From the NCBI RefSeq assembly GCF_000802965.1, contig NZ_JSAK01000002.1, positions 301,043 through 365,042 of the forward strand: a stretch of DNA of 64,000 nt. The letters run 5' to 3'. Both the position numbers and the translations under genes were made by a program. Positions 9,829-22,122 of this stretch are shown piece by piece (positions within the stretch are counted from its first letter, which is position 1; each line of letters begins with the position of its first letter). The DNA is from Pseudomonas fluorescens (GTDB lineage: Bacteria > Pseudomonadota > Gammaproteobacteria > Pseudomonadales > Pseudomonadaceae). The notes under the pieces were generated by a model. It worked only from the letters and a program-made list of their open reading frames with translations, was not told the origin of the DNA and ran no database searches.

Positions 9829-11910
9829 TCAGCTGGCGACGAGTGCTTCACCTCGGTGAATTTCCACCATGAAGCGTTCGGCCGGCAACGGGTGACCCAG
9901 CAGATAGCCCTGCAACGAGTCGCACCCGAGTTGGGTCAGGCAGTCTTGCTGCGAGCCCGTTTCAACGCCTTCGGCGACGATCCGCAGACCCAGTGCCTGG
10001 CCGAGCGCAACGATGGCCGAAACGATAGCCGCGTCATCGCTGTCACGCTCCAGATCGCGCACGAAGCCGCGGTCGATTTTCAGTTCGTTGGCCGGCAGGC
10101 GCTTGAGGTACATCAAACTCGAATAGCCAGTACCAAAGTCATCGATGGACAAATCGACGCCCATATCCGACAACTCTTGCAACACTGTCATGCTCGCGTC
10201 GGCATCGCTCATCGCCGTGGTTTCAGTGATTTCCAGGGTCAGGCTGTTGGCCGGCAAACGGTGCGTGGCCAGCGCCTTGGCGACGCTCTGCACAAGTCCT
10301 GCATGGCAGAACTGCAAGGCGGAAAGGTTTACCGCGATACGCCAATCGGTATAACCGAGAACGTACCACTCGCGCATTTGCCGACAGGCTTCGTTGAGCA
10401 CCCACTCCCCGATTGGAATGATCAGCCCGGTCTTCTCCGCGATCTCGATAAACTTGTCCGGCAGCAGCATGCCCTGGGTCGGGTGCTCCCAGCGCAGCAA
10501 CGCCTCGGCGCCGACGGGCCGGCCATTATTGGCGTCGAATTTAGGCTGGTAATACAGGCTGAACTCGTCATGTTCCAGGGCATGGCGCAGGTCCTGCAGC
10601 AGTTGCAGTTGCTTGCGCGCGTTGCTATTCATCGAGGCATCGAAAAAGCTGTAGCCGTTTTTGCCCGCACCCTTGGCGTGGTACATCGCCGCGTCGGCGT
10701 TCATCAGCAGTTCGTGGGCGGTCGCGCCGTTACCCGGATAGAGCGCAATGCCGACGCTGGCGGAGATCTGCAAATCATGGTCGGCAACCCGGAACGAGCG
10801 CGCGATCAACCCGACCTGTCTAGCGGCCAGCGCCATGGCGTCGTTCGGCTCACTCAGTTGCACCAGCAGCACGAATTCATCGCCACCGATGCGGGCCCGC
10901 GTGTCCTGGGTGCGCAAATCCTCGCGCAGTCGCAGGCTGACTTCGCGCAACAACTGATCGCCCATGTGATGACCGAATGCGTCATTGACGGGTTTGAAGC
11001 CATCCAGATCGATGAACATCAACGCAAAACATCCGCCCTCACCGTCGACCCGGGACATTGCCTGATCGATACGATCGGCCAGCAATATTCGGTTTGGCAG
11101 ACCGGTCAGGGTGTCGTGCAAGGCCAGTTGGGTCAGTTCGCGGTTGGCTTCGGTCAACGACTGGGCAAGGCCGGCGGTGCGGGCCTCCAGACGCGCATCA
11201 AGGATCGAAGTCAGCAAGGCAATGCTCAACACCGCCAGGGTAGTGATCAGCACGAGGTTGTCCAGGCCACTTCCGTTCAGGCCGTTGACCGACGCGCCGC
11301 AGAAACTGCCGTCGGCAAAACGTGCAGCCGCCATGCCGGTGTAGTGCATGCCAACGATGGCAATGCCCATGATCACTGCCGCGCCAGCACGAATCAGCCG
11401 CACATAAGGTGCGTGCTGGCGCAGGCGGAAGGCGATCCATAGCGCTGCACCGGACGCGCCGACCGCAATCAACAAAGAAGTGCCGAACAGCGTCGGGTCG
11501 TAATCGATGCCCGGCTGCATGCGCATGGCCGCCATGCCGGTGTAGTGCATTCCACTGATGCCGGCGCCCATCACCAGCGCACCGAACCCCAGTTGCCAGG
11601 CCGGTAATTGTGGCTGACTGACCAACCACAGCGCGAAGCCGCAGGACAGGATGCCGATCAACAACGACAGCAGGGTAATGGAGACGTCGTAGCCGAGATC
11701 GATCGGCAATTTGAACGCAAGCATGCCGATGAAGTGCATAGACCAGACACCGATGCCCATGGCAAAAGCGCCACCCGCCGTCCAGAAATGCACGGCTCTG
11801 CCCTTGGCCGTGGCGATGCGCCCGGTCAGGTCGAGTGCGGTGTAGGAAGCCAGAATCGCCACACAGAGCGAGATGATAACCAGCGTGGGGGAATAACTAC
11901 CGATGAGCAT
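9829..11910 (-). CDS. MHYT-GGDEF-EAL membrane cyclic-di-GMP protein
   Basis: A 693-aa inner-membrane signalling protein. The first 250 residues form the seven-helix MHYT sensor, with MHFIG, MHYTG and MHYTG repeats in successive units, thought to bind copper and sense diatomic gases. A GGDEF domain follows with an intact RIGGDEFVLLV, then an EAL domain with GAEALLRW, DDFGTGYSSL and RIVAEGVET all present. Both cyclase and phosphodiesterase motifs look complete, so direction of activity cannot be read. Architecture and length resemble P. aeruginosa MucR (alginate) and NbdA (NO-induced dispersal); MucR is closer in length. Confidence 0.93.
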   Translation of the reverse strand: MLIGSYSPTLVIISLCVAILASYTALDLTGRIATAKGRAVHFWTAGGAFAMGIGVWSMHFIGMLAFKLPIDLGYDVSITLLSLLIGILSCGFALWLVSQPQLPAWQLGFGALVMGAGISGMHYTGMAAMRMQPGIDYDPTLFGTSLLIAVGASGAALWIAFRLRQHAPYVRLIRAGAAVIMGIAIVGMHYTGMAAARFADGSFCGASVNGLNGSGLDNLVLITTLAVLSIALLTSILDARLEARTAGLAQSLTEANRELTQLALHDTLTGLPNRILLADRIDQAMSRVDGEGGCFALMFIDLDGFKPVNDAFGHHMGDQLLREVSLRLREDLRTQDTRARIGGDEFVLLVQLSEPNDAMALAARQVGLIARSFRVADHDLQISASVGIALYPGNGATAHELLMNADAAMYHAKGAGKNGYSFFDASMNSNARKQLQLLQDLRHALEHDEFSLYYQPKFDANNGRPVGAEALLRWEHPTQGMLLPDKFIEIAEKTGLIIPIGEWVLNEACRQMREWYVLGYTDWRIAVNLSALQFCHAGLVQSVAKALATHRLPANSLTLEITETTAMSDADASMTVLQELSDMGVDLSIDDFGTGYSSLMYLKRLPANELKIDRGFVRDLERDSDDAAIVSAIVALGQALGLRIVAEGVETGSQQDCLTQLGCDSLQGYLLGHPLPAERFMVEIHRGEALVAS

Positions 11911-12222
11911 GTGACTTCTCGCGACGCCCCCGTAATGGAATTCATTCTCGGCTGGGCAAATGCGGCGATTGTACTGATTCCAAATGAGAACGCACTCACA
12001 AAATTAGCAAAGGGCCATCAGTCCGATGAAACGCTTGTTTTAAGGTTTCACGTTAACTGGACGAATGCCTTATATCGATCATTGTGGCGAGGGAGCTTGC
12101 TCCCGTTCGGCTGCGTAGCAGTCGCAAATTCTGGCAACTCGGTGGGACTGAATAATCGAAAGGGCCGCTACGCAACCCAGCGGGAGCAAGCTCCCTCGCC
12201 ACAGCCAACCCCCAAATTTGCG
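11911..12222. other. Intergenic region between opmB and the MHYT-GGDEF-EAL gene
   Basis: About 310 bases with no supported gene. It should carry the promoter of the MHYT-GGDEF-EAL gene near 11911-12010, an AT-richer stretch, and then a family A REPIN just past the opmB stop. Confidence 0.6.
12084..12202. repeat. REPIN, family A, 3' of opmB
   Basis: Inverted pair of the GTGGCGAGGGAGCTTGCTCC core (left copy has CCGTT instead of CCGCT) ending about 20 bases beyond the opmB stop, so it can cap the muxABC-opmB transcript. Confidence 0.9.
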
Positions 12223-13704
12223 TTACTGGTTTTCGCTTACTTGGAGCTGCCCGTCCCAGCCGCCACCCAGCGCCGCTATCAGCTGCACGCTGGCAATCAA
12301 GCGACTCTGCAACAGGTCCAGCGCACTGCGTTCATTGTTCAAGGCCGACGCCTGGACCACCACCACGTCGAGGTACGCGATCACCCCGGCCTTGTACTGG
12401 TTCTGGGTCAGGCGCAAGGATTCGCGGGCTGCGTCCAATGCTTGCTGGCGCACGACGGCTTCGTCCTGCAGCACTTTGAGCTGGACCAGGTAGTTTTCCA
12501 CTTCGCGGAAACCGTCGAGCACGGTCTGGCGGTATTTGGCCACGGTTTCATCGTAGGCCGCTTCGCTGCGGTCGACTTCCGCCGAGCGCTGGCCGCCGTC
12601 GAACAAAGTCATGGCCAGTTGCGGCCCGACCGACCAGAAGCGGTTGGGCACGCTGAACAAGTCTTTCGATGTACTGCTGCTGTAGCCACCATTCAGGCTC
12701 AGGGTCAGGTCGGGATAATAGGCGGCCTTCGCCACGCCAATGTTGGCGTTGGCGGCCACCACCGAGCGCTCGGCGGAGGCAATGTCCGGACGCCGTTCCA
12801 GCAGCTGCGACGGCAGGCTCAAGGGCACCTCGGGCAATGCCGGGATGTTCGTGGTTTCAGCCAGTTTGAACTCCGCTGGCGGCAGTCCGATCAGTACGGC
12901 GATGGCGTTTTCAAGCTGCGCGCGTTGCCAGATCAAATCGATCATGTCCGCTTCGGTACTTTTGAGCTGAGTCTGCGCCTGCGCCACCGCGTCCTTGCCG
13001 GAAACACCGGCGCGGTATTGGTTCTCGGTCATTTTCAGCGAACGCTGATAAGCCTCGACGGTGGCTTCCAGCAGACGCTTCTGCTCATCCATGACCCGCA
13101 ATTGCAGATAGTTCTGCACCAGTTCCGACTGCTGACTCAGGCGCATCGCCGCCAGATCAGCAAAACTCGCCTCGGCGTTGGCGGTATCGGCTTCGAGGCC
13201 ACGGCGCAATTTGCCCCAGACATCCGCTTCCCAACTGACGCCGGCCTGGGCGGTGTAGGTGTCGCGAATACCGCTGGAAGAACTGGTCAAACTTGAACTA
13301 CTGCTCCCGGTGCCCTGACTGGAGCGATTTTTCCCGAACGACAGATCCACGGTCGGAAAAAACGCTCCCCGGGCGCTGCGAACCAGTGCCTGCGCCTGGC
13401 GGAACTGGGCTTCGGACTGGGCAACGGTCTGATTGGAGCTGTTGAGTTTCTCGATCAAGTCATTGAGTTGCCGGTCGCCATACAGCTCCCACCAGGCGCC
13501 ACGGGCCAGCGAATCGCTCGGATTGGCCTGACGCCAGCCCGCCGCCTCCTTGTATTGCGCCGGTTCCGCGGTTTGCGGACGCTGGTAATCCGGGCCGATG
13601 GCGCAGGCGCTGAGCATCGCCACGCACAGCGACAGGCTCAGCAGACGCGAGCCTCGGGCGGTGATCAGCGGTGTGGCCAGGTTGAACAGCGAACGGTCAG
13701 TCAT
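12223..13704 (-). CDS. opmB: Outer-membrane efflux lipoprotein OpmB (NodT family)
   Basis: Outer-membrane channel of the tripartite RND pump, 493 aa. The signal peptide ends in a lipobox (SLCVAMLSACAIG), and the mature part has the duplicated OEP repeats of TolC-like proteins, with RPQTAEPAQYKE near the N terminus and LLERRPDIASAE in the middle. The ATG at 13704 overlaps the muxC stop as ATGA, which indicates translational coupling and decides the start. The order adaptor, RND, RND, channel matches P. aeruginosa muxA-muxB-muxC-opmB. Confidence 0.93.
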   Translation of the reverse strand: MTDRSLFNLATPLITARGSRLLSLSLCVAMLSACAIGPDYQRPQTAEPAQYKEAAGWRQANPSDSLARGAWWELYGDRQLNDLIEKLNSSNQTVAQSEAQFRQAQALVRSARGAFFPTVDLSFGKNRSSQGTGSSSSSLTSSSSGIRDTYTAQAGVSWEADVWGKLRRGLEADTANAEASFADLAAMRLSQQSELVQNYLQLRVMDEQKRLLEATVEAYQRSLKMTENQYRAGVSGKDAVAQAQTQLKSTEADMIDLIWQRAQLENAIAVLIGLPPAEFKLAETTNIPALPEVPLSLPSQLLERRPDIASAERSVVAANANIGVAKAAYYPDLTLSLNGGYSSSTSKDLFSVPNRFWSVGPQLAMTLFDGGQRSAEVDRSEAAYDETVAKYRQTVLDGFREVENYLVQLKVLQDEAVVRQQALDAARESLRLTQNQYKAGVIAYLDVVVVQASALNNERSALDLLQSRLIASVQLIAALGGGWDGQLQVSENQ

Positions 13705-16700
13705 AGCGGAGTTTCCAGAGCAGCATCGGTACGCACTCCACGCCATTTATTGAAACGATGGCGCAGCTTGTCGAGATAGAGGTAAACCACCGGGGTGGTG
13801 TAAAGGGTCAGCACCTGGCTGAAGATCAACCCGCCGATGATGGTCAGGCCCAGCGGCTGGCGCATTTCCGCGCCTTCGGCACGGCTGAGCAGCAACGGCA
13901 AGGCACCAAGGATCGCCGCCAGGGTGGTCATCAGGATCGGCCGCAAACGTTGCAAACAGGCGTTACGAATCGATTCCAGCGGCGCCATGCCTTGCTGGCG
14001 TTCGAGCTGCAACGCCAGGTCGATCATCAGAATGGCGTTTTTCTTCACCACGCCGATCAGCAGGAACAAGCCGAGCAACGAAATCAGGCTGAATTCACCG
14101 CCCAGCGCATAGATCGACAGCAACGCGCCGACTCCGGCCGAGGGTAAGGTCGACAGGATGGTCAGCGGATGGATGTAGCTTTCGTACAACACGCCAAGTA
14201 CCAGATAAACCGCCACCAGCGCACCCAGGATCATCCACGGCTGACTCTTCTGGGTCGCAGCGAAGGCGTCGGCGGTGCCGGCCATTTTCGCGATGACATC
14301 TTCCGGCAGGCCCACCGAGGCAATCGCCCGTTCGATAGCGGCACTGCCCTGCTCCACCGTCACGCCTTCGGCCATGTCGAAGGCAATGCTTTCCGAAGCG
14401 AACTGGCCTTCATGGCTGACGCGGTCGTCTTCCAGGCTGTTTTCGTAATGAGCGATGGTCGACAGCGGAATCCGTGCGCCGTCGGCGGTAATCACCTGCA
14501 CCTGCTTGAGGGTGATCGGATCCTGGGCGTATTTCGGGTTGACCTCCATCACCACCTGATACTGGTTGAGGCTGTCATAGATCGTCGAAATTTGCCGCTG
14601 ACTGTAGGCGTTGTTCAGCACCGCTGTGACCATGTCCATGTCGACACCCAGGCGTTTGGCCTGGTCACGGTCGACGATCAGCGTCACTTGCTGCGCCCCA
14701 CGGCCCTCGCGGGCGTCAATCGCGGTCAGCTCCGGCAGGGCCTTGAGCGCGGTGACCACTTTCGGATACCACTCGCGCAATGCGCCCAGGTCTCCGCTTT
14801 GCAGGATGTAGGAATACTGCGACGAGGTCTGTTCACGACCGCCGCCGAATTGCAGGTCCTGGTCGGCCATCAGCATCAGCTGCGCGCCGGCAACCTTGGG
14901 CATTTCCTTGCGCAGGCGCTCAATGACCTTTTGCGCGGAAATGCTGCGCTCCTTGATCGGTTTCAGGCGCACCAGCATGAAGGCGTTGTTAGTGCCGTTG
15001 GTGCCACCGATGAAACCGGCAACGCTTTCCACCGCATCGTCCTTGAGCACGGCGCGGCGGAAAATTTCCATTTTCGGCTGCATCACGCTGAACGAAAGAC
15101 CATCGTCACCGCGCACGAAACCGATCAGTTGCCCGGTGTCCTGCTGCGGCAAAAACGTTTTAGGAACCACTACATACAGCGCAATGTTCACACCAATTGT
15201 TACGAATAGACTGAGCAAAGTCAGGCGCTTGTGTCGCAGTACCCAGTCCAGACTCGTTGCGTATTTGCCGACCATCCACTCGTTCGCCCGCTGGCTCCAG
15301 CGTTGCAGGCGGTTTTCCTGGCCCGGCGTGTGCGGCTTCAACCAGCGCGCGCAGAGCATGGGGGTCAAGGTCAGGGAAACGATCAGCGACACCACGATGG
15401 ACGCCGCCAGCGTAATGGAGAACTCGCGGAACAAGCTCTCGATGATCCCGCCCATGAACAGGATCGACAGAAACACGGCCACCAGCGACACGTTCATCGA
15501 CAACAGAGTGAAGCCAACTTCCTGGGCGCCGAGGTAGGCCGCCTTCATCGGCCGCACACCCGCGTCGATATGCCGGGAAATGTTCTCCAGCACCACGATC
15601 GCGTCGTCCACCACCAACCCCGTGGCGAGGATCAGCGCCATCAGCGACAGGTTGTTCAGCGAGAAGCCGTAGAGGTACATCACCGCAAAGGTGCCGACCA
15701 GCGACACCGGTACCGCAAGTGTCGGTATCAGCGAAGCACGGAAGTTACCGAGAAACAGGAACACCACCAGGATCACCAGCGCCACGGCGATCAGCAGGGT
15801 CATTTCCGCTTCGTGCAGCGTGGCCTTGATCACTGGCGAGCGGTCCATGGCCAGATTCAGTTTGACGCTGGCCGGCAGCACCGCCTGTAACGCCGGTAGC
15901 TGCGCCTTGATCTCGCTGACCGTCTCGATGATGTTGGCGCCGGCCTGGCGGTTGATCACCAGCAATACTGCCGCGTCGTCGTTGAAGAAGCCGCTGTTGT
16001 AGCGGTCCTCGACGCCGTCGCTGACTTTCGCCACATCCTTCAGGCGCAGGGCCGCGCCGTCCGCGTAGTGAATGATCAGCGACTCGTAATCCTTGGCTTT
16101 TTCCAGTTGATCGTTGGCCTGGACCTGCCACAGGCGCTGGCTGTCTTCCACCGAGCCCTTGGGCCGGCGCACGTTGGCATTGGCGATGGTGTTGCGCACG
16201 TCGTCCAGGGCCACGCCGTATTGGTTGAGCGCCTGGGGTTCAAGCTCGATACGTACCGCCGGCAAGGAACTGCCGCCGATTTGCACTTCGCCGACGCCCT
16301 GCACCTGGGACAAGCTCTGGGACAGAATGGTCGAGGCCAAATCGTAGAGCTGGCCTTTTTCCAGTACATCCGAGGTCAGCGACAGCACCATGATCGGCGC
16401 CTGGGACGGGTTGACCTTCTTGTAGGTCGGCATGCTGCGCATCCCGCTGGGCAGCAGGTTGCGCGAGGCGTTGATCGCTGCCTGCACTTCCCGCGCCGCA
16501 CCGTTGATGTCGCGGTCGAGGTCGAATTGCAGGATCACCCGCGTCGACCCCTGGCTTGAGCGGCTGCTCATGGTGTTGACCCCGGCGATGGCGCCGAAGG
16601 AGCGCTCAAGCGGCGTGGCCACCGTGGAAGCCATGACCTCCGGGCTCGCGCCCGGCAGACTGGCCTGCACCACGATCACCGGGAAGTCCATTTGCGGCAG

Positions 16701-16808
16701 CGGTGACACCGGCAACAGACCGAAGCTCACACCGCCCAGCAGCATGATCGCCAGGCTCAGCAACATGGTCGCGACCGGGCGCTTGATGAAAGGTCCGGAG
16801 AGGTTCAT
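13701..16808 (-). CDS. muxC: RND multidrug transporter MuxC (MdtC-like)
   Basis: Inner-membrane proton-driven RND pump subunit, 1035 aa, with 12 predicted membrane helices and two large periplasmic loops. The TM4 acidic pair is present in [20 protein letters not shown]. The N terminus [20 protein letters not shown] is typical of MdtB/MdtC-type RND proteins. Such pumps work as a heterotrimer with the partner encoded just upstream. Its start overlaps the muxB stop by 4 bases and its stop overlaps opmB by 4. Confidence 0.95.
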   Translation of the reverse strand: MNLSGPFIKRPVATMLLSLAIMLLGGVSFGLLPVSPLPQMDFPVIVVQASLPGASPEVMASTVATPLERSFGAIAGVNTMSSRSSQGSTRVILQFDLDRDINGAAREVQAAINASRNLLPSGMRSMPTYKKVNPSQAPIMVLSLTSDVLEKGQLYDLASTILSQSLSQVQGVGEVQIGGSSLPAVRIELEPQALNQYGVALDDVRNTIANANVRRPKGSVEDSQRLWQVQANDQLEKAKDYESLIIHYADGAALRLKDVAKVSDGVEDRYNSGFFNDDAAVLLVINRQAGANIIETVSEIKAQLPALQAVLPASVKLNLAMDRSPVIKATLHEAEMTLLIAVALVILVVFLFLGNFRASLIPTLAVPVSLVGTFAVMYLYGFSLNNLSLMALILATGLVVDDAIVVLENISRHIDAGVRPMKAAYLGAQEVGFTLLSMNVSLVAVFLSILFMGGIIESLFREFSITLAASIVVSLIVSLTLTPMLCARWLKPHTPGQENRLQRWSQRANEWMVGKYATSLDWVLRHKRLTLLSLFVTIGVNIALYVVVPKTFLPQQDTGQLIGFVRGDDGLSFSVMQPKMEIFRRAVLKDDAVESVAGFIGGTNGTNNAFMLVRLKPIKERSISAQKVIERLRKEMPKVAGAQLMLMADQDLQFGGGREQTSSQYSYILQSGDLGALREWYPKVVTALKALPELTAIDAREGRGAQQVTLIVDRDQAKRLGVDMDMVTAVLNNAYSQRQISTIYDSLNQYQVVMEVNPKYAQDPITLKQVQVITADGARIPLSTIAHYENSLEDDRVSHEGQFASESIAFDMAEGVTVEQGSAAIERAIASVGLPEDVIAKMAGTADAFAATQKSQPWMILGALVAVYLVLGVLYESYIHPLTILSTLPSAGVGALLSIYALGGEFSLISLLGLFLLIGVVKKNAILMIDLALQLERQQGMAPLESIRNACLQRLRPILMTTLAAILGALPLLLSRAEGAEMRQPLGLTIIGGLIFSQVLTLYTTPVVYLYLDKLRHRFNKWRGVRTDAALETPL

Positions 16809-19800
16809 GGCTGCTCTACCGCTTCCACAGGCTCAGGCTTGCGACCCCAACGCCGACCCAAGCGGTCGAAATACAGGTAGATCACCGGCGTGGTGAACAA
16901 GGTAAGCACCTGACTCAACAGCAAGCCGCCCACCATCACCAGCCCCAGTGGTTGACGCAATTCCGCACCGGAACCGGTCGCCAGCATCAAAGGTACCGCA
17001 CCGAACAGGGCCGCCAGCGTGGTCATCAAGATCGGCCGGAAACGCAGCAGCGCCGCCTGATAAATCGCTGTTTCCGGGTCCATGCCTTGATTGCGTTCAG
17101 CATCGAGGGCGAAGTCGATCATCATGATCGCGTTCTTCTTCACGATACCGATCAACAGGATGATGCCGATGATCGCGATCATCCCCAGGTCGTTGCCGCT
17201 GAGGATCAACGCCAGCAAGGCGCCGACCGCCGCCGAAGGCAAGGTCGAAAGAATGGTGATCGGGTGGATGTAGCTCTCGTAGAGTACGCCCAGCACGATG
17301 TACATGGTCACCACCGCCGCCAGAATCAGCAGCAAGGTACTCGACAGCGAAGCCTGGAACGCCTCCGCCGCACCCTGGAATTGGGTCTGCACGCCAATCG
17401 GCATGCCGATGTCCTTCTGCACCTGTTCGATGATCTCGACCGCATTCCCCAACGCCGCGCCGGGCGCGAGGTTGAACGACATCATCACCGCCGGAAACTG
17501 ACCGATGTGAGTGATCGCCAGTTGCGCCTGACGCTCTTCGATATGGGCCAGGCTGGACAGCCGAACCTGACCGCCATCAGTGGTCTTGACGTGGATCTGG
17601 TCCAGCGCCTGCGGGCCGATCTTCTCGCCGGACTGCGATTGCAACACCACGCGGTATTGGCTGGCCTGGGTGTAAATCGTGGAAATCTGCCGCTGGCCGA
17701 AGGCGTCGTACAGCGCATCGGTGATGTTCGACACCGACACGCCGACCCGCGACGCCGCATCACGGTCGATCACCAGATAGACCTGCAAGCCCTTGTCCTG
17801 CAAATCGCTGGCAACGTCAGTCAGCTCAGGGCGATCCGCCAGGGCTTCCACCAGACGCCCGCTCCACAGGCTTAACAGTTCCGAATCAGGCGACGACATG
17901 CTGAATTGGTACTGCGTGCGGCTGACCCGATCCTCGATGGTCAAGTCCTGCACCGGCTGCATGAACAGTCGGATGCCCACCAGTTTGTCCAGTTCCGGTT
18001 GCAGGCGCGCAATCACTTCGGTCGCGCTCAGGTCGCGGTCGCTGTGGGATTTGAGGTTGATCAGCAAACGACCGCTGTTGAGCGTCGAGTTGTCGCCGTC
18101 GACGCCGATGTAAGACGACAGGCTCTCAACCGCCGGATCGGCCAGAATCACCTTGGCCAGTTCCTGCTGACGCTCGCTCATCGCCGCGAAAGAGATGGAT
18201 TGCGGCGCTTCGGAAATGCCCTGGATCACCCCGGTGTCCTGCACCGGGAAAAAGCCCTTGGGCACGACCATGTACAGGAACACCGTCAGCGCCAGGGTGC
18301 CAATGGCCACCATCAGGGTCAGCGGCTGGTGCTTTAGCACCCACTGCAACTTGCGCCCGTATGCGGCGATCATCCAGTCGATGAACGCGCCACTGGCCCG
18401 ATAGAAACGGCCCTGTTCTTCTTCCTTGGGCTCACGCTTGAGCAGACGCGCACACATCATCGGCGTCAGGGTCAGGGAGACCACAAGGGAAATCAGGATT
18501 GCCACCGCCAGCGTGATGGCAAATTCGCGGAACAGCCGCCCTACTACGTCTGCCATGAACAGCAACGGGATCAACACCGCAATCAGCGACAGGGTCAGGG
18601 AAATCAAGGTGAAGCCGATCTGTTTGGCGCCCTTGAGCGCCGCATTCAGCGGGCTGTCGCCCTCTTCAATGAATCGGGAAATGTTCTCCAGCATGACGAT
18701 CGCATCGTCCACCACAAAACCGGTGGCGATGGTCAGGGCCATCAGGGTCAGGTTGTTGACCGAGAACCCCGCGAGATACATCACGCCGAAGGTGCCGATC
18801 AACGACAGAGGCACGGCCACCGACGGAATGATCGTGGCACTGGCCCGGCGCAGGAACAGGAACGTGACCATTACCACCAGGGCGATAGCGATCAGCAATT
18901 CATGTTGCACGTCCTTGACCGAGGCGCGGATGGTCTGGGTGCGGTCGGTCAGTACGGTGACATCAAGACCGGCCGGCAGGTTGTCGGTGATGCTCGGCAA
19001 CAGAGCCTTGATCCGGTCCACCACCTCAATGACGTTGGCGCCAGGCTGACGCTGGATGTTCAGCAATACGGCCTGGTTTTCGTTGGCCCACGCTGCCAGG
19101 CGTTCGTTTTCCGCACCGTCGACGATTTCCGCCACATCCTTGAGCCGCAACGGCGCGCCGTTGGCGTAAGCCAGGATCAGGTTGGCGTAGTCCTTGGGCG
19201 AAGTCAGTTGATCGTTTGCATCGAGCATCGAAACCCGGGTCGGCCCGTCGAAGTTGCCCTTGGGCTGGTTGACGTTGGAGGCGCCGATCAGCGTGCGCAC
19301 GTCTGACAGGTTCAGGCCGTTGGCCGCCAAGGCTTCGGGGTTGACTTTGATCCGCACCGCCTGACGCTGACCGCCGGCAATGCTGACCATGCCGACACCA
19401 CTGATCTGGGCGATTTTCTGCGCCATGCGGGTGTCGACCAAATCATTGAGTTTGGGTAGCAACATGGTCTTGGAGGTAATGGCCAAGGTCAGCACCGGGG
19501 TATCGGCCGGGTTGACCTTGTTGTACACCGGGGGAGCCGGCAAATCCTTGGGCAACAGGTTGGTCGCGGCGTTGATCGCCGCCTGCACCTGTTGCTCGGC
19601 GACGTCCATATTGATGTCGAGACTGAAACGCAGGGTCAGCACCGACGCGCCGCCAGAACTGGTCGACGCCATTTGCGTCAGGCCGGGCATTTGCCCGAAC
19701 TGTCGCTCAAGCGGCGCGGTCACGGCACTGGTCATCACGTCCGGGCTGGCGCCGGGATACAGCGTCATGACGCGAATGGTCGGGTAATCGACTTGAGGCA

Positions 19801-19909
19801 AGGCCGACACCGGTAGCAAGCGATAGGCAATCATGCCGGCCAGCACGATGGCCAGCATGCTCAGGGTGGTCGCTACCGGGCGAAGGATGAACAGCCGCGA
19901 GAGATTCAT
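16805..19909 (-). CDS. muxB: RND multidrug transporter MuxB (MdtB-like)
   Basis: Second RND subunit, 1034 aa, paralogous to MuxC. The TM4 motif is [20 protein letters not shown], with both aspartates intact. In the E. coli MdtABC pump only one of the two RND types carries the productive proton relay, but both here retain DD, so this cannot be decided from the motif. In P. aeruginosa MuxABC-OpmB exports novobiocin, aztreonam, macrolides and tetracycline. ATGA overlaps join it to muxA upstream and muxC downstream. Confidence 0.95.
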   Translation of the reverse strand: MNLSRLFILRPVATTLSMLAIVLAGMIAYRLLPVSALPQVDYPTIRVMTLYPGASPDVMTSAVTAPLERQFGQMPGLTQMASTSSGGASVLTLRFSLDINMDVAEQQVQAAINAATNLLPKDLPAPPVYNKVNPADTPVLTLAITSKTMLLPKLNDLVDTRMAQKIAQISGVGMVSIAGGQRQAVRIKVNPEALAANGLNLSDVRTLIGASNVNQPKGNFDGPTRVSMLDANDQLTSPKDYANLILAYANGAPLRLKDVAEIVDGAENERLAAWANENQAVLLNIQRQPGANVIEVVDRIKALLPSITDNLPAGLDVTVLTDRTQTIRASVKDVQHELLIAIALVVMVTFLFLRRASATIIPSVAVPLSLIGTFGVMYLAGFSVNNLTLMALTIATGFVVDDAIVMLENISRFIEEGDSPLNAALKGAKQIGFTLISLTLSLIAVLIPLLFMADVVGRLFREFAITLAVAILISLVVSLTLTPMMCARLLKREPKEEEQGRFYRASGAFIDWMIAAYGRKLQWVLKHQPLTLMVAIGTLALTVFLYMVVPKGFFPVQDTGVIQGISEAPQSISFAAMSERQQELAKVILADPAVESLSSYIGVDGDNSTLNSGRLLINLKSHSDRDLSATEVIARLQPELDKLVGIRLFMQPVQDLTIEDRVSRTQYQFSMSSPDSELLSLWSGRLVEALADRPELTDVASDLQDKGLQVYLVIDRDAASRVGVSVSNITDALYDAFGQRQISTIYTQASQYRVVLQSQSGEKIGPQALDQIHVKTTDGGQVRLSSLAHIEERQAQLAITHIGQFPAVMMSFNLAPGAALGNAVEIIEQVQKDIGMPIGVQTQFQGAAEAFQASLSSTLLLILAAVVTMYIVLGVLYESYIHPITILSTLPSAAVGALLALILSGNDLGMIAIIGIILLIGIVKKNAIMMIDFALDAERNQGMDPETAIYQAALLRFRPILMTTLAALFGAVPLMLATGSGAELRQPLGLVMVGGLLLSQVLTLFTTPVIYLYFDRLGRRWGRKPEPVEAVEQP

Positions 19910-21222
19910 GCGCCGCCCTTTTTCGCCTTGTCGACAGGCGCCGGTTTAGTCGAGTTGACCGCCGACTTGCCTTGCAGGTGCCCGGCCGGGTTGGTCGGCA
20001 CTTGCTGCGGGTCGTTGACCACTTCCACGTCACTGCCGTCCTTCAGGCGATCGGTGCCCTCCAGCACCACGCGATCACCAGCGGAAAGGCCTTCGGTAAC
20101 CACGGTGTGTTCACCGTCACTGGCGCCGATCTTCAACTGACGGATCTTGACCTTCTTGTCGCCGTCCAGGGCATAGACGAACGTGCCGTTGGTGCCGAAC
20201 TGGATCGCTGCGGAAGGCGCGAGCACCACACCTTTTAGGGTGTCCGCCAGCAGGCGCACATTGACGAACTGATTGGGGAACAGCGACTGGTCGCGGTTCT
20301 CGTAGCGTGCCTTGAATTTAAGGGTGCCGGTGGTGACATCGATCTGGTTGTCCAGGCTTTGCAGCACGCCGGTGGCTTGCAGTTTGGTATCGCCACGATC
20401 CCAGGCTTCGGCGGGCAGCTTGGCACCGCTGCGATAGCGCGCCAGCACTACGTCGAGGCTGTTTTCCGGCAGGGTGAAGGCCACGCTGATGGGCTGGGTC
20501 TGAGTGATGATTGCCAGCGCAGTGGTGTCGTTGGCTGCCACCAGATTACCTACGTCCAACTGCCGTAGACCGACGCGTCCGGCGATGGGTGCGCGAATGC
20601 GGGTGAATTCCAGATTGAGCTTGGCGTCGTTGACCGCCGCCTGATTGGTCTTGACCGTGCCCTGGTATTGACCGACCAGCGCTTCGGCAGTGTCCAGGGT
20701 CTGCTTGGCAATGCTGTCTTCACGGAACAGGCCGCGATAACGCTCGACATCGACCTGGGCGTTTTTCAGTTGCGCCTGATTCTGCAGCAACGTGCCTTCG
20801 GCCTGGAGCAAGGCGTTCTGGTACGGACGCGGATCAATCTCGGCCAATAGATCACCAGCCTTGACCATCTGTCCTTCCTCGAAATAGATCTTCACCAGCT
20901 CACCGCCAACGCGGCTGCGCACGTTGATGGTGTTCAGCGCTGTCACAGTTCCCAGTGCCTTGTAATACAGCGGAAAGTCACCAGTGACCGCCGGCGCAAC
21001 ACGCACCGGAACCGGCCCGGAAGCGCCACCGAAACCCGGACGCATACCGCCCGACCGGCCCGTCTGCCCGGCCACGCCTTTCTGCCCCACACCCTCTTTC
21101 GGCGCAGCACTGCCGGGCCAGAACTTCCAGCACAGGACGGCGATGACCAACAGGACAAGCAGGCCAAACAGCCAGCGACGGGGACTACGGGAAGCGGAGG
21201 ATTGCATTGAGTGATCAACCAT
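19906..21222 (-). CDS. muxA: Periplasmic adaptor (membrane fusion protein) MuxA
   Basis: Membrane-fusion adaptor of the efflux pump, 438 aa. It has an N-terminal membrane anchor ([20 protein letters not shown]) and no lipobox, then a Gly-rich linker, the lipoyl/barrel-sandwich halves around [20 protein letters not shown] and [20 protein letters not shown], an alpha-hairpin between them, and a C-terminal Lys-rich tail. First gene of the operon. The ATG at 21222 has a weak ribosome site; an ATG 15 bases later is equally plausible. No local regulator gene is divergent from it. Confidence 0.93.
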   Translation of the reverse strand: MVDHSMQSSASRSPRRWLFGLLVLLVIAVLCWKFWPGSAAPKEGVGQKGVAGQTGRSGGMRPGFGGASGPVPVRVAPAVTGDFPLYYKALGTVTALNTINVRSRVGGELVKIYFEEGQMVKAGDLLAEIDPRPYQNALLQAEGTLLQNQAQLKNAQVDVERYRGLFREDSIAKQTLDTAEALVGQYQGTVKTNQAAVNDAKLNLEFTRIRAPIAGRVGLRQLDVGNLVAANDTTALAIITQTQPISVAFTLPENSLDVVLARYRSGAKLPAEAWDRGDTKLQATGVLQSLDNQIDVTTGTLKFKARYENRDQSLFPNQFVNVRLLADTLKGVVLAPSAAIQFGTNGTFVYALDGDKKVKIRQLKIGASDGEHTVVTEGLSAGDRVVLEGTDRLKDGSDVEVVNDPQQVPTNPAGHLQGKSAVNSTKPAPVDKAKKGGA

Positions 21223-21355
21223 TGGGCGCGTGGGCTTCTTTTACATGAGGCTGAACGATAAGCACTGGCGGGTCTTAAGCAAAGCGCCTTTACCGGCAAT
21301 TTACCTTCGGCTTACGTAACAGGAGATTTGTCCAAGACACTGAAACACAAATGAA

Positions 21356-21385
21356 AACGGCCTGGGGAGGACCAGGCCGTTAACA
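21356..21385 (-). terminator. Rho-independent terminator of tpx
   Basis: On the minus strand, about 20 bases after the tpx stop, an AACGGCCTGG stem pairs with CCAGGCCGTT around a short loop and is followed by TTTCATTT. The stem is strong; the T-tract is short. Confidence 0.8.
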
Positions 21386-21400
21386 ATTGTAAAACTAGAC

Positions 21401-21901
21401 TTACTTCAGTACAGCAAGGGCCGCTTCATAGTTCGGCTCTTGACCGATTTCGCTGACCAGCTCGCTGTGCAGCACGTTGTCGTTCTCGTCCAGAACCACG
21501 ACGGCACGGGCAGTCAGGCCTTTGAGCGGGCCGTCAGCGATAGCCACGCCGTAGTTTTCGATGAACTCGGCACCGCGCAGGGTCGACAGGTTTTGTACGT
21601 TTTCCAGGCCTTCGGCGCCGCAGAAACGGGCTTGGGCGAACGGCAGGTCAGCGGAGATGCACAGCACCACGGTGTTGGCGACATCGTTGGCCTGGGCGTT
21701 GAACTTGCGCACGGAAGTGGCGCAGGTCGGGGTGTCGACGCTTGGGAAGATGTTCAGCACTTTGCGCTTGCCGGCGAAGTTTGCCAGGGTCACGTCGGAC
21801 AGATTGCCGGCAACCAGGGAAAAGGCTGGCGCCTTGGAACCGGCTTGAGGCAGCTGGCCGTTGACTTGAACCGGGTTGCCTTTAAGAGTGACTTGAGCCA
21901 T
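21401..21901 (-). CDS. tpx: Thiol peroxidase Tpx (atypical 2-Cys peroxiredoxin)
   Basis: Periplasmic/cytoplasmic peroxidase that reduces lipid and hydrogen peroxides using thioredoxin. The 166-aa product matches Tpx length. The peroxidatic cysteine is C60 in [12 protein letters not shown] and the resolving cysteine C94 in ARFCGAEG, both in the expected places. It is monocistronic, divergent from the YciI-like gene, and closed by its own hairpin terminator. Confidence 0.97.
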   Translation of the reverse strand: MAQVTLKGNPVQVNGQLPQAGSKAPAFSLVAGNLSDVTLANFAGKRKVLNIFPSVDTPTCATSVRKFNAQANDVANTVVLCISADLPFAQARFCGAEGLENVQNLSTLRGAEFIENYGVAIADGPLKGLTARAVVVLDENDNVLHSELVSEIGQEPNYEAALAVLK

Positions 21902-22122
21902 GAACGGAGTCCTTCTGAACGTTGGTGGTGGAGAATTTTGACGAGGCCGAAGTTAACCACGAAATTGTCCGACGACCTACTCTGGATACAAATTGTGATA
22001 ACCCGCCAGACAACGACTTCCCCGTAGGATCTGGCGATTGGTTTTTTTGTGAACAGCTGTCGATTCGGGCGTCCGCCATTCGACCAGGAAGCGAATCCTT
22101 CAAATCCAGTGGAGACAAAACC

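Noticed and set aside
9823..11442. 539-codon plus-strand frame opposite the GGDEF-EAL gene
   Set aside because: The opposite strand carries clear MHYT, GGDEF and EAL motifs; this frame is a shadow.
11608..13296. 562-codon plus-strand frame spanning the opmB gene
   Set aside because: It crosses a REPIN and an intergenic region and opposes a clear outer-membrane lipoprotein.
16805..19909. MuxB and MuxC considered as a recent duplication
   Set aside because: They share the fold but differ along the whole length; tandem RND pairs are the established MdtBC/MuxBC arrangement.
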